DNA of 64,000 bases from Holophagaceae bacterium (GTDB lineage Bacteria; Acidobacteriota; Holophagae; Holophagales; Holophagaceae). Positions within the stretch are counted from its first letter, which is position 1. Each line of letters opens with the position of its first letter. Shown here piece after piece: positions 30,522 through 40,565 of the stretch. The notes beneath the pieces were generated by a model. It did not search any database. It was given only the letters and a program-made list of their open reading frames with translations, and had not been told where the DNA came from. The position numbers and the translations under genes were made by a program. The stretch is taken from the NCBI GenBank assembly GCA_025361125.1, contig JANYBM010000115.1, positions 20,967 through 84,966 on the forward strand. Direction: 5' to 3'.

Positions 30522-31777
30522 TTCCTCTCCATGAAATCCAGATCCCTTCCATGGGTATCCTCCAGCCCAGCCAGGCTGACCGCCGCCAAGGCGAAACAGG
30601 CAAGCCCCACGACCCAGGCGGCACCCAGTAGGCCCATCGACGTTTTGAGCATCAGGAAACCGCTCGTGATGAGAACCACTGAACCCCGAAGGAAATTCGG
30701 CACGGTGGTGGCAACAGTGGCTCGCAGATTGGTTCCGAACTGTTCCGCGGCGATGGTCACGTAGACCGCCCAGTAACCCGCGGCCAGACCCATATAGGCC
30801 ATCAGGACGTACATCCAGAACGTTGTGAAGCCCCGGCTCAGGAGAAACGCCGCCACACCGATGAAAGCCGCAGCCATGAAGATGCCTACAACTTTGGTGC
30901 GGCTGCCCCAGGCTTGGCTCAGGAAACCCGAGGCCAGGCTGCCCACGGTTACGCCGCTGTAGCAGCAGGCGATGGCTACGGCGGTATTCAGCTTCCCTAC
31001 CACGCGTAGGCTCAGTCCGAACTCCGGTGCGAAAAAGATCAGGATGCCCATGATGAACCACATGGGCAGGCCGATGAGGATGCAGCGCAGATAACGTCCA
31101 AAGCGGCTCCAGGCGGTGAACAGGCTCAAGAAGTCGCCCCGTTTCACTGAGGCATCCTGGGTCTTTTTGAACATCAGGCTTTCACGCATGCCCATCCGCA
31201 AGCAAAGCAACAGAAGGCCAAGGGCACCACCCGCCAGGTAGGCATGCTGCCAAGTCAGATACCGTCCAACCAAGGCTGCGGTCACCGTACCGAAAACTCC
31301 CACCGACGCCACCACCGCGGTTCCGTAGCCGCGCAATTCCTTGGGCAGAACTTCGGATACCAGCGTTACCGCCGCGCCCAGCTCGCCCGCCAGACCAAGC
31401 CCCGCCATGAACCGCCAAAAGGCATAGCTGGGTATGCCTGTCACGAAGGCGTTGGCGATATTCGCCACTGAATACAGCGCGATGCTGCCAAAGAGCGTAG
31501 AGAGGCGGCCCTTGCGATCTCCCAGCACACCCCAGAAAATGCCACCCAGCAACATGCCCGCCATTTGGGCGTTGAGCAGCAAGGCACCTATGTTGATCTG
31601 CGGATCCCCTAATGGAATACCAAGCGCCGTCAGGCTCGGCTGCCGCACGATGGGAAACAGCAATAGATCGAACATGTCCACAAAGTAACCAAGGGCGGCC
31701 ACGAGAACAGTCAAGTTCAAGATGTTTCGAATCGGTGGGCGGGTCATAAGAAAAAGGTAGCCGATCGCAGGCAGCAA
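30518..31777 (-). CDS. Major facilitator superfamily transporter
   Basis: 12-TM-like protein; GDRKGRLSTLFGS loop motif. Confidence 0.9.
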   Translation of the reverse strand: MLPAIGYLFLMTRPPIRNILNLTVLVAALGYFVDMFDLLLFPIVRQPSLTALGIPLGDPQINIGALLLNAQMAGMLLGGIFWGVLGDRKGRLSTLFGSIALYSVANIANAFVTGIPSYAFWRFMAGLGLAGELGAAVTLVSEVLPKELRGYGTAVVASVGVFGTVTAALVGRYLTWQHAYLAGGALGLLLLCLRMGMRESLMFKKTQDASVKRGDFLSLFTAWSRFGRYLRCILIGLPMWFIMGILIFFAPEFGLSLRVVGKLNTAVAIACCYSGVTVGSLASGFLSQAWGSRTKVVGIFMAAAFIGVAAFLLSRGFTTFWMYVLMAYMGLAAGYWAVYVTIAAEQFGTNLRATVATTVPNFLRGSVVLITSGFLMLKTSMGLLGAAWVVGLACFALAAVSLAGLEDTHGRDLDFMERN

Positions 31778-31799
31778 CGATCAACGAAACCTGAAGCCC

Positions 31800-32579
31800 C
31801 TACTTCTTCAGCGCCAGCAACACGGCCGCAAGCACCACGAGACCTGCAAAGGCTCGGCGCAGATGCGTGCTCCTGATGCGCGTGGCGCCTCGGGCACCGA
31901 GGTAGGCTCCGGCGGCAAAACCAAGGCCCACGCCGCCCATGAGGGCCCATGGAAAACCTGATTGGGCCTGGGCGTAAACCAGAACGCCAGGCAGACCGAT
32001 GGGTGGCAGCATCACCGCAAGGCTCGTGACCTGCGCCTCGGTTTGCGAAAAGCCAAGCCACCAGGCCACCAGTGGAATGATGATGAGGCCGCCGCCTATC
32101 CCCAACAGCCCTGATGCCAGGCCACCCGCAAATCCAATGATGAGCCCCGGAATCCAATACTCACCGGTGGGGTGGTCCATGGCGCCGACTTTGGCGTTGC
32201 CGCCGCTCTTCTGTGTGATCATCCGCAAAGCCACAAGCAGCAGGAAAAAGACGAAGCCCCATCGCATTGGCCTTTCGGGAATTGAATTTGCAAGCAGGCT
32301 TCCAGCCAGAACGCCGAAGAGAAACCCCAAAACAAGGATGCCCACCAGGGTCCAAAGAATTCGTACGCCACTGCGGCGATAGTGCAACACCGCTGGCAGC
32401 CCGACAGGGAGGAGCATCACCGCAAGCGTCACGCCTTGGGCCCTGTGTTGATCCAGGCCCAACGCCAGCGCCAGGAGGGGTACCAGCACGATTCCTCCAC
32501 CGATCCCGAAGAGCCCCGAAAGCACGCCCCCGACCAATCCCGCACCGATGCCCGCCGCTAGTTGCAGGCCTGGGTTCAT
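31800..32579 (-). CDS. Sulfite exporter TauE/SafE family protein
   Basis: VGGVLSGLFGIGGGIVLVPLL and AGGLASGLLGIGGGLIIIPL repeats. Confidence 0.92.
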   Translation of the reverse strand: MNPGLQLAAGIGAGLVGGVLSGLFGIGGGIVLVPLLALALGLDQHRAQGVTLAVMLLPVGLPAVLHYRRSGVRILWTLVGILVLGFLFGVLAGSLLANSIPERPMRWGFVFFLLLVALRMITQKSGGNAKVGAMDHPTGEYWIPGLIIGFAGGLASGLLGIGGGLIIIPLVAWWLGFSQTEAQVTSLAVMLPPIGLPGVLVYAQAQSGFPWALMGGVGLGFAAGAYLGARGATRIRSTHLRRAFAGLVVLAAVLLALKK

Positions 32580-33076
32580 GGCGCACTCAAGGGTAGGAGG
32601 GGGTGTTGCATGTCGAAGGTGCAGCCCAGCCGCTGCCCCTCGGCTTCGAGGGTGATGTAATTTTTCTGCCTGCGACTTTGTTCAAAAAGCACGGCGTTCC
32701 TCAGTCTCCAACCCTTTGAAGCTTGGAGTGACGCCTCCAGCGTGAAGACGATTTCTTCGATGCCGATCTCCTGGTTAACGATCTTGAATGGCATCACTTT
32801 ACCCTTGGGTGAAACCAACTCTAGGCGCCCTTTGAAGTAGGCTTCCAGAAGGCCCACTTCGTATCCTGCATCCTTCATTTCCAGATGGCCGCCGGTGAAG
32901 GCTTCCAGCGCAGGGTGCAGGTTATGCACCGAAATTCGTATGCGCAAACGTACCAAGCCTGGGGTCAGCGTAAGTGTTCCGTAACTGATAGGAAAGATGT
33001 GGGCCGAGAGCCCCATCGAAGCCACGCTCATGGCCACCAGAACCGTATTTCTCGAGAATTGCTGCAGGTTGCTCAC
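32576..33076 (-). CDS. Hypothetical exported protein
   Basis: N-terminal signal-like segment; overlaps the TauE/SafE start by 4 nt. Confidence 0.55.
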   Translation of the reverse strand: MSNLQQFSRNTVLVAMSVASMGLSAHIFPISYGTLTLTPGLVRLRIRISVHNLHPALEAFTGGHLEMKDAGYEVGLLEAYFKGRLELVSPKGKVMPFKIVNQEIGIEEIVFTLEASLQASKGWRLRNAVLFEQSRRQKNYITLEAEGQRLGCTFDMQHPLLPLSAP

Positions 33077-33079
33077 AGC

Positions 33080-35461
33080 CTAGATTGTCCCGCCCTTTTT
33101 CGTCGGTGCTAGCTTCGATTCCCCTGTTTTATGCTGCATAGGGTTAGACGGATTGGCGGGATTTTTGATGAGGTTCAAAGGCTTCGGTGTGCCAATGTGC
33201 CGCGGAAAACTATTGTTGCTTTCGTCCACATCTGGAAGTTCGTGAAGCGGATCGAGTTCCACAGATATCAACTGCTTTTCGGTGATCACCAGTTTCGCAA
33301 ACCGTTCTTCGTTTTGCAGCCAGGCCTGGACTGGAATTCGCAATATCTCATGGCTCCCATCGGCGTAGCTGAGCTTGGCCAGGATGGGCATCGGAAATTT
33401 ACCTACGTTGCGGAAGGATATGCGGTAGAGGGTCTGTTTGAAATTCAGAGCCTCACGTTCCTCAGGCTTGAGACCTTTCAGCAGAACCTCCAACTTTTGT
33501 TGCTCGTTGGCGTCCACCGCATAGGGGTCGTAAGCGCCATTGCTATAGAAATCTTGAAGCCCCAGGCGTTTTTCTTCGCCACCTTCAGGAATGATCCCCT
33601 TGTCGTGAAGCCTTGAAACATTGGCGTCTTTTTGGGTGTCTTCTTCCTTCAGCCGCTGTTTCTGCTTCACGGAATCCAGGTCCGAAATGCGGAAGGCTTC
33701 CACATTTTCAACCGCTAAGTCTGGCGCCAGTGTGGTGTAGAACCACCCGCGCCAGAACCAGTCCAGATCCATTCCAGAAGCATCGCTCATGGTCCGGAAA
33801 AAATCTGCGGGTTGGGGCCGTTTGAACTTCCAACGCCGTGCGTACTCCTTGAATGCGAAATCAAACAGTTCGCGGCCCATCAATGTTTCGCGGAGCATAT
33901 CCAGACCTGCCGCAGGCTTGGCGTAGGCATTGAGTCCACCATGCCGAACCGCCTCGCTTTGGGTCATGATGGGGGTCGCATCCGGGAATTTCAGATAGTC
34001 CACAATGCGCTGCTGCTGTCCCGTGGCGCCAGGAAAGGCTGGGTCCCATTCGCGTTCCGCAAGATGCTGCAGGAAGGTGTTGAAGCCTTCGTCCATCCAG
34101 GTCCATTGCCGCTCATCGGTGTTCACGATCATGGGAAAGAAGTTGTGGCCAACTTCGTGAATGATGACGCCCACCAGGCCAAGTTTCGTTCGCTGGCTAT
34201 AGGTACCGTCCTTTTCAGGACGCGGGCCGTTGAAGCAGAGCATCGGGTATTCCATGCCACCGCCACCCCCCAAACCCAGGCAGCTGGCCGCGGCGGGGTA
34301 TGGATAATCGAAGGTGAAGCGACCGTAGACCCGCAGCGTGTGGGCCACGGCGGCAGTGCTGTACTTGTCCCACAGAGGCATTCCTTCCTTGGTGTAGCCA
34401 CTCTGCGCCATCACCACATGATCATTGATCTTCACGCCTTGGGCATCCCAGATCAGACGCTTGCAGGCGTTCCACGCGAAGTCGCGAACATTCGTAGCCT
34501 TGAATCGCCAGGTCAGGTCACCGCTCCCAGGTGGTCTGGATTCTGGCTTTCCAGCTTCTTCCGGTGGCGCGATCATGATGGGTTTTTCGCTGCTTCGCGC
34601 TTTGTCCAGCCGATCTCGTTGTGCTGCTGTGAGTACTTCATTCGGATTTTGCAGCTCCCCGGTGGCCAGCATCACAAAATCATGGGGAACGCTTATCTCC
34701 ACATCCCAATCACCGAATTCCAGGGTAAATTCGCCCTGTCCCAGATACTGCTCCAGCTGCCAGCCCGTATCATCGGTGTAGGCTGCGGCCCGTGGCTGCC
34801 ACTGGGCTATGTTGTAGAGCCGTGCGCCACCCTCCAGTTGCTCATAGCCACTGCGTCCGCGCGCCAGCTTGTAGTTGTTCACGGTGTAATCCCACCCCAT
34901 GGAGAGCTGCACGAGTTCCCCGGCCTTGAGAGGTTGAGGAAGGTCCACGCGCATCATTGTGTCGTTCACCACCTGATGCAGGGGGGTACCATTGGCATCC
35001 TTCACAAAATGAATGGTAAAGCCGTCGACCCGGTCATTCTTCGTCAGGGCGTCGAAAGCACGAAAGGGGAGGCCTTTACCCATGTCGCCCGCCATGGCAC
35101 CAAGCTCTATGGCATTGCGGCTATTGCGCCCCACGCTGCCAGCTTTCTGAATGTTCTGGTCCAACTGGAACCAGAGGTAGCGCAGCTCATCGGGCGAATC
35201 ATTGTGGTAAGTGAGGTCTTGGGTGCCACTGATTTTCTGGGTAACGTCGTCCAGACTTACCTTGATTTTGTAGTCCACGCGCTGTTGCCAGTACTTGTGC
35301 CCTGGCGCACCGCTGGCAGCGCGATAGACGTTGGGCGTGGGCAGAGTATCGAGCTTTCGGAAAGAGCTTTCGTTACCCTTCGAGACATTCACCGGATACT
35401 GTGGGGTTTGGGCAGCAAGACTGAGCATCAACACAGAAAAAGCCAGAGCCGGAATGCGCAC
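33080..35461 (-). CDS. M1 family metallopeptidase
   Basis: HEVGHNFFPMIVNTDERQWTWMDEGFNTF (HEXXH-X18-E); start moved to the GTG before RIPALAFSVLML signal peptide, clearing the divergent gene. Confidence 0.88.
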   Translation of the reverse strand: MRIPALAFSVLMLSLAAQTPQYPVNVSKGNESSFRKLDTLPTPNVYRAASGAPGHKYWQQRVDYKIKVSLDDVTQKISGTQDLTYHNDSPDELRYLWFQLDQNIQKAGSVGRNSRNAIELGAMAGDMGKGLPFRAFDALTKNDRVDGFTIHFVKDANGTPLHQVVNDTMMRVDLPQPLKAGELVQLSMGWDYTVNNYKLARGRSGYEQLEGGARLYNIAQWQPRAAAYTDDTGWQLEQYLGQGEFTLEFGDWDVEISVPHDFVMLATGELQNPNEVLTAAQRDRLDKARSSEKPIMIAPPEEAGKPESRPPGSGDLTWRFKATNVRDFAWNACKRLIWDAQGVKINDHVVMAQSGYTKEGMPLWDKYSTAAVAHTLRVYGRFTFDYPYPAAASCLGLGGGGGMEYPMLCFNGPRPEKDGTYSQRTKLGLVGVIIHEVGHNFFPMIVNTDERQWTWMDEGFNTFLQHLAEREWDPAFPGATGQQQRIVDYLKFPDATPIMTQSEAVRHGGLNAYAKPAAGLDMLRETLMGRELFDFAFKEYARRWKFKRPQPADFFRTMSDASGMDLDWFWRGWFYTTLAPDLAVENVEAFRISDLDSVKQKQRLKEEDTQKDANVSRLHDKGIIPEGGEEKRLGLQDFYSNGAYDPYAVDANEQQKLEVLLKGLKPEEREALNFKQTLYRISFRNVGKFPMPILAKLSYADGSHEILRIPVQAWLQNEERFAKLVITEKQLISVELDPLHELPDVDESNNSFPRHIGTPKPLNLIKNPANPSNPMQHKTGESKLAPTKKGGTI

Positions 35462-35535
35462 GTGAGCCTCGCGAAACAGTGATCCATCGTAACACGATGG
35501 CTTAGACCGGGACAGATCGCTGCCCTCGTGTTCCA

Positions 35536-36354
35536 ATGGAGAACTGCGCCATCCCGGCTTCCGAGTGCTTGTTACACATGCAGATCCAGCTTTCAGACGA
35601 TGTTCACCTCGATAGCCGCCGCGCCATTTGGCTGCCCCGCCAGGGGACTTTGGTACTCTCGGATTTTTTTCTGGGTCTTGGCGCCGCCCGGCGTAAACGC
35701 CCAGACGCCATGCCTCTCGGCGGTCAGCAAGATGTTTGGGAGCGCCTTTTCGCGCTGCTAGATGAGCTCCAGCCCAAGCGCGTGGCCCTTCTGGGCGATG
35801 TGAAGCCCAATCAGGGATCCCTGGAGGGGGAAGAGGCCGAAGAACTGCGCAGCACGTTCCGCAAGATCGCCAAACACGGTCGTGAAGTCGTCCAAGTGGT
35901 GAGTCATCCCGAGCGGGCCTGGGGTCCTGCCATGGAAGGCACCGGGGTCCAACCCGCGGAAACCTACCGCGTGGGGCCTTATACACTCATGCATCGCCGC
36001 CGAATTTTCGTCTATCCACGCCATGACCAACCCGGTGGATTCTGGATCAATGGTGGCGTTCATCCCCTCTTCGCCGCACCCATGGATACCGTGGATGGCC
36101 AACCCATCTGGCATCGCCATCCCGCCTTTCTCTACACCGGTTTCGCGCTCATCATGCCGCCCTTTGTAGGCTACGCCCAAGGTTGGGAAGTCATGCAGCC
36201 TGAGCGGCTGCCCCGGCAGGCCAGGGCCTGGAAGCTTCTCGGGGAGCATATCGCCCCCTTGGATATCACCTCACTCCCGCCTGCCCCCGAAGGAATGCGA
36301 AGCCTCCAGCGCCCCACCAAGGGAAAGCCGAGGGAAGTGGTGAAGGGGGAGTAG
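35536..36354 (+). CDS. Degenerate PdeM-like metallophosphoesterase family protein
   Basis: LVLSDFFLGLGAARRKRPDAMP, VALLGDVKP, GPYTLMHR, INGGVHPLF match the family layout but lack several metal ligands. Confidence 0.6.
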   Translation: MENCAIPASECLLHMQIQLSDDVHLDSRRAIWLPRQGTLVLSDFFLGLGAARRKRPDAMPLGGQQDVWERLFALLDELQPKRVALLGDVKPNQGSLEGEEAEELRSTFRKIAKHGREVVQVVSHPERAWGPAMEGTGVQPAETYRVGPYTLMHRRRIFVYPRHDQPGGFWINGGVHPLFAAPMDTVDGQPIWHRHPAFLYTGFALIMPPFVGYAQGWEVMQPERLPRQARAWKLLGEHIAPLDITSLPPAPEGMRSLQRPTKGKPREVVKGE

Positions 36355-36458
36355 GCCAGGATGGCGGTGGGCGTTAGGCCCTCATTCCCAAGTCCCATGG
36401 CAAGATACATCACAAGGCATGTAAATACTTAAACTCACCTAGCAAAATTTTGGACCTG

Positions 36459-36980
36459 TTATTTCGTCTTTCGCTTGGGTTTTGCGGGTGCTTTTTCTGC
36501 GGACGCGGACGCGCCGCCCACGACGGGTGTACCGTCGTCAAGCTTCAGATCCCAGCCGATGCGATCGCCCTTTTTCAGGCCGATGCGCTTGATGGTTCCC
36601 ACCGTGAATTCGACGAAATGACGCGCGGGTACTGTTCCACCATAGGCTGGGCAATCATCGCCGCGCAGCGGGGAGCAGGGTGGCACATCGGCGACCATCT
36701 CCACCACTCTGCCCTCGGCTGAAAGCCACACCACATCCAGAGATATGAAGCAGTTCTTCATCCAGATACCGTGGGATCCGTCCTCTTGGTAAATGAAAAT
36801 CATGCAATGGTCTTTGTCCATGGACTTGCGCCCCATGAGTCCCTTCTGTTGTTCCAGGGGTGTCACGGCGACCTCGGCCACAAAGCGATGGCCCTTAGCC
36901 GTCACCATGCCGCTGCCCGCGCCAAAGGCCGCGATCGAACTTAGGCTTCCAAGCAGGGCGGGTCGAATGAATCGGCGCAT
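36459..36980 (-). CDS. DUF192 domain protein
   Basis: QQKGLMGRKSMDKDHCMIFIYQEDGSHGIWMKNCFISLDVVWL. Confidence 0.9.
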   Translation of the reverse strand: MRRFIRPALLGSLSSIAAFGAGSGMVTAKGHRFVAEVAVTPLEQQKGLMGRKSMDKDHCMIFIYQEDGSHGIWMKNCFISLDVVWLSAEGRVVEMVADVPPCSPLRGDDCPAYGGTVPARHFVEFTVGTIKRIGLKKGDRIGWDLKLDDGTPVVGGASASAEKAPAKPKRKTK

Positions 36981-37187
36981 GCAAACTCCAAGGTGACCTA
37001 CCATTCTAAGTCGTTGCATCAAAATAGACTGACCGACTCGGGAATGCGCCGACATAAGGTGCCGTAGCAATATAACCTGAACTGTACAGGTCATTTTGGC
37101 ACGCCCCTAATGCCTCTCCCGACCAAGAAGTCTGTTGCATCCTCGCGTCTTGAGGCATAGCCTATATCACTTCACCTGGGTTGGTCT

Positions 37188-39620
37188 TTGAAGCCGTTTT
37201 CCCCTCTCGCATGTTGCCTCCTTGCCTTTGCTCCCCTTACGGCGGCACAGGGCAGTAATCCTGCGCCCTTGCGGGCGCTTCGAACCAGGGAACCCATCCA
37301 TCTTGATGGCAAACTGGAGGAACCCATTTGGGCGTCTGCGCCCGTGGCCAGCGGGTTCACCGAGACGTGGCCGATCTATGGCAGCACCGCCAAGGTACCC
37401 ACCGAAGTAAGAGTTCTTTACGATGACCACTTTATTTATGTGGGGGCACGGATGCGCCATATTGCGGGCCAGGGACCCGTGATCCGCCGCATCCATCGCC
37501 GGGATCAGGACAGTGCCAGCGACTGGTTCACGGTTTACATAGACAGCCTGCATGACCGTCGCACCGCGTTTTCCTTCGGGGTGAATGCCGCCAACGTCCA
37601 GTCGGATTCCGTTTTTTTCAGCGATACCAATTCAGATAGATCCTGGGACGGCGTATGGGAAAGCGAGGTTTCAGTGAATGCGGATGGTTGGACCGCTGAG
37701 ATCAAGATCCCGCTTGCCTTGTTACGGATCAAGCCCAGCGAGGGGCCTCAAACCTGGGGGATCAATTTTTCCAGGAATGATCAAGGTTCAATCCGCCAAT
37801 CCAGTAGCTGGCAAGTACCCCCCCGAGGAGAGAACGCCTTCGTAAGCCGCTTTCCTGATCTCACGGGGATCGAAGGCATACGCCCCCAGCCGCGTCGGGA
37901 ATTCATTCCGTATTTAAGCGCCCAGCGGAAATTCGAAACGGCCCAGAATTTTGACGATCGGAAAGCGGAAGGCCGGGCGGGCCTCGACGCCCATTGGGGC
38001 CTCAGCACCCAATCACAATTGGATCTCACGGTCCGGCCCGACTTCGGTCAAGTGGAAGTGGATCAAGCTGTGTTGAATCTCAGCACAGTGGAAACTTTTT
38101 TTCCGGAAAAGCGGGCTTTCTTTTTGGAGGGGGCTGAAATATTCAACACCGTGGGCGGGCAACTGTTCTACAGTCGCCGGATCGGGAAAGCAGCGCCATT
38201 ACTTGATCTTGGGATCGGAGAAACCCTTACCGACCAGCCCCTTGTCACGGATATCACCGCCGCTGCCAAGTACACAACTAAAATAGATGGCATCAATCTC
38301 GGTGTCCTTGGCGCCAGTGTGGAACCCGCGCATGCAACGATTCGGGATGACACCGGTTCGGTCAGGAAACGTGAGGTTTCACCCCTGACAAATTATGGCG
38401 TGGCCAGACTTCAAAAAAGTCTTGATGATTCTGGAAGTTACCTGGGTGGCTTCACATCCTACGCCCATGAGGCTGGTCTTTCTGGCCGCGACGCATTGGT
38501 TGGTGCCCTGGACGGTTCTCTGAGATCAAAAGATCGAAGTCAGACTCTGGCTTTCGCGTTGGTCCACAGCGAAGCAGGCCCGCTCGATTCAAAGGAAGCG
38601 GGCTGGTACGGATATCTTAGCGGTGTCAAGACCTGGTCCAACGGCTGGCGCGTCGGGGTTCAAACCTTCAATGCGGGGCGCAGTTTCAATCCGAATGATC
38701 TGGGTTACTTTTCGGACAGCGACAACAAGCGGATCTTCTGGAGTGCCTCACGCCAATGGGACCAAACCTGGGGATCCTTGCGCAACTGGCAGGTCTATAC
38801 AGAACAGGGCTATGACACGGATCAGGCCGGACAGAAAGTTCACCACCATATCTATGCTAACGGCCGCACGGATTTCACGAATTTCTGGTCGGTTTGGGCG
38901 GGTCTGGGACACAATTTTCAGATCCAGGACAACCGTGAACTGCGAACGTTCAGCCAACCCCATCGTCAATACTTAGAACGCCCAGGCAACACCTTTGCAA
39001 ATGCAGGCTTCGACACCGCTGGCAACAAACCGTGGTATGTGCGGTTGGAAGTCAATCGTGAATGGTTTGCGGGCGGTCCATCTACGAACACAGACTTATT
39101 CCAAAACATCAAGCTTGGGTCTCGAATGGAATTGCAACTGCAGACATCCCTGGTCCGTGATGAGGGCGAAGTGCGTTGGCTGGAAACCCTGCACACCGAT
39201 CCCGTCAAAGGGTATGGAGGTACGCCGGTGGTGGGCCTACGCCGACTCAGCGAATTCAACCAGACGCTACGCCTGGCCTATGCTTTTTCGCCCCGATTGA
39301 CGGTACAGCTCTTCAGTCAATGGCTGGCGGTGGCTTGGGCCTTCCGGGATCTTCAGGCCTACTTGAACGATCATCAACTTCAGCCGACCACGACCACTGA
39401 TGCCGCCGCTTTCAGTTACCGGCTTTGGAACGTGAACCTCATCACGCGCTGGGAATTCCGTCCCGGCTCTACGGCATACCTGGTCTACACCCACGGCGCC
39501 ACCACCGATGCGCTCATCAACGATCACGCGAGCCTCAGTCCCCGCTCAGATCTTTCCCAGCTTCGGCACTTGCCCTCGGATGACGCGGTGCAGATCAAAT
39601 TCAGTTGGCTGTTCCGCTAA
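37188..39620 (+). CDS. Carbohydrate-binding family 9-like / DUF5916 outer-membrane protein
   Basis: IHLDGKLEEPIWASAP...; PEKRAFFLEGAEIF; C-terminal beta-barrel-like region ending IKFSWLFR. Confidence 0.85.
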   Translation: MKPFSPLACCLLAFAPLTAAQGSNPAPLRALRTREPIHLDGKLEEPIWASAPVASGFTETWPIYGSTAKVPTEVRVLYDDHFIYVGARMRHIAGQGPVIRRIHRRDQDSASDWFTVYIDSLHDRRTAFSFGVNAANVQSDSVFFSDTNSDRSWDGVWESEVSVNADGWTAEIKIPLALLRIKPSEGPQTWGINFSRNDQGSIRQSSSWQVPPRGENAFVSRFPDLTGIEGIRPQPRREFIPYLSAQRKFETAQNFDDRKAEGRAGLDAHWGLSTQSQLDLTVRPDFGQVEVDQAVLNLSTVETFFPEKRAFFLEGAEIFNTVGGQLFYSRRIGKAAPLLDLGIGETLTDQPLVTDITAAAKYTTKIDGINLGVLGASVEPAHATIRDDTGSVRKREVSPLTNYGVARLQKSLDDSGSYLGGFTSYAHEAGLSGRDALVGALDGSLRSKDRSQTLAFALVHSEAGPLDSKEAGWYGYLSGVKTWSNGWRVGVQTFNAGRSFNPNDLGYFSDSDNKRIFWSASRQWDQTWGSLRNWQVYTEQGYDTDQAGQKVHHHIYANGRTDFTNFWSVWAGLGHNFQIQDNRELRTFSQPHRQYLERPGNTFANAGFDTAGNKPWYVRLEVNREWFAGGPSTNTDLFQNIKLGSRMELQLQTSLVRDEGEVRWLETLHTDPVKGYGGTPVVGLRRLSEFNQTLRLAYAFSPRLTVQLFSQWLAVAWAFRDLQAYLNDHQLQPTTTTDAAAFSYRLWNVNLITRWEFRPGSTAYLVYTHGATTDALINDHASLSPRSDLSQLRHLPSDDAVQIKFSWLFR

Positions 39621-40539
39621 GTGAGATGCCTTCCAGCTCGCTCACTTCGTAGGCATTGAAACTGCTGCGCACCAGGGGACCCGCGTACACGGTCTTGAAT
39701 CCCAACTGGTTAGCCTTTCGCCCCAATTGAGCGAATTCATCTGGATGGACATAGCGTTTTACTGGCAGTTGGTAGCGTGTGGGACGCAGGTATTGTCCGA
39801 GCGTAAGAATGTCCACACCGTTGGCCACCAGCGCCTCGAAAACCACCATGAGCTCGTCTTCGGTTTCACCCAAGCCCAACATGAGTCCGCTCTTGGTACG
39901 GAAACGCTCACCAAAAAGGGCCGAACCGAGGCTTTTTGCTTCTCGCAAGACCGCGAGGCTGCGCTCAAATCGACCCGCCGGTCGCACCATTGGGTAAAGG
40001 CTGGGCACGGTTTCGGTATTGTGATTGAAGACCACGGGACCCGCGGCCACCACCTTTGCCACGGCCTCCAGATCGCCCATGAAATCAGGCGTCAAGACTT
40101 CCACGGAGACGTTTGGGCAGCGCCGTCGGATGGCGGAGATCGTGGCGGCGAAATGCGCGGCACCGCCATCAGGCAGGTCATCGCGATTGACCGACGTAAG
40201 CACCGCAAAGCGCAGCCCAAGCGCTTCTACCCGCGAAGCTGTCTCTTCGGGCTCATGGGGATCCAATAATTTCGGCTTGCCGCTTTGAATGGCGCAGAAC
40301 CCGCAAGCCCGCGTGCAGGTGTCGCCCATCAACAAGAAGGTGGCCGTGCCATGGCTAAAACAATGGGCGCGGTTGGGGCAGCGGGCCTCTTCGCAAACCG
40401 TGTGCAGGTGGCTGTCGCGTAGGCCCACCTTCATTTCGTGCAATTCACGAAAATTCACCCGTTCCTGGGTAATCCATTGGGGTAAGCGCGGGTGATCACT
40501 CAAGGCCTCGCGGCCAGTTCGTTTCGGAAAGCGGGGCAT
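39601..40539 (-). CDS. lipA: Lipoyl synthase
   Basis: CEEARCPNRAHCFSHGTATFLLMGDTCTRACGFCAI radical-SAM and auxiliary cluster motifs. Confidence 0.96.
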   Translation of the reverse strand: MPRFPKRTGREALSDHPRLPQWITQERVNFRELHEMKVGLRDSHLHTVCEEARCPNRAHCFSHGTATFLLMGDTCTRACGFCAIQSGKPKLLDPHEPEETASRVEALGLRFAVLTSVNRDDLPDGGAAHFAATISAIRRRCPNVSVEVLTPDFMGDLEAVAKVVAAGPVVFNHNTETVPSLYPMVRPAGRFERSLAVLREAKSLGSALFGERFRTKSGLMLGLGETEDELMVVFEALVANGVDILTLGQYLRPTRYQLPVKRYVHPDEFAQLGRKANQLGFKTVYAGPLVRSSFNAYEVSELEGISLSGTAN

Positions 40540-40565
40540 GGATGGGATGGACCTCCGCCTTCAGG

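Noticed and set aside
29913-31061. 382-aa minus-strand ORF
   Set aside because: Overlaps both DUF1501 (antisense) and the MFS transporter (shifted frame); composition looks like a shadow ORF.
33812-35482. 556-aa plus-strand ORF
   Set aside because: Entirely antisense to the M1 metallopeptidase, which has a clear HEXXH-X18-E motif; the antisense translation is His-rich low-complexity with no recognisable domain.
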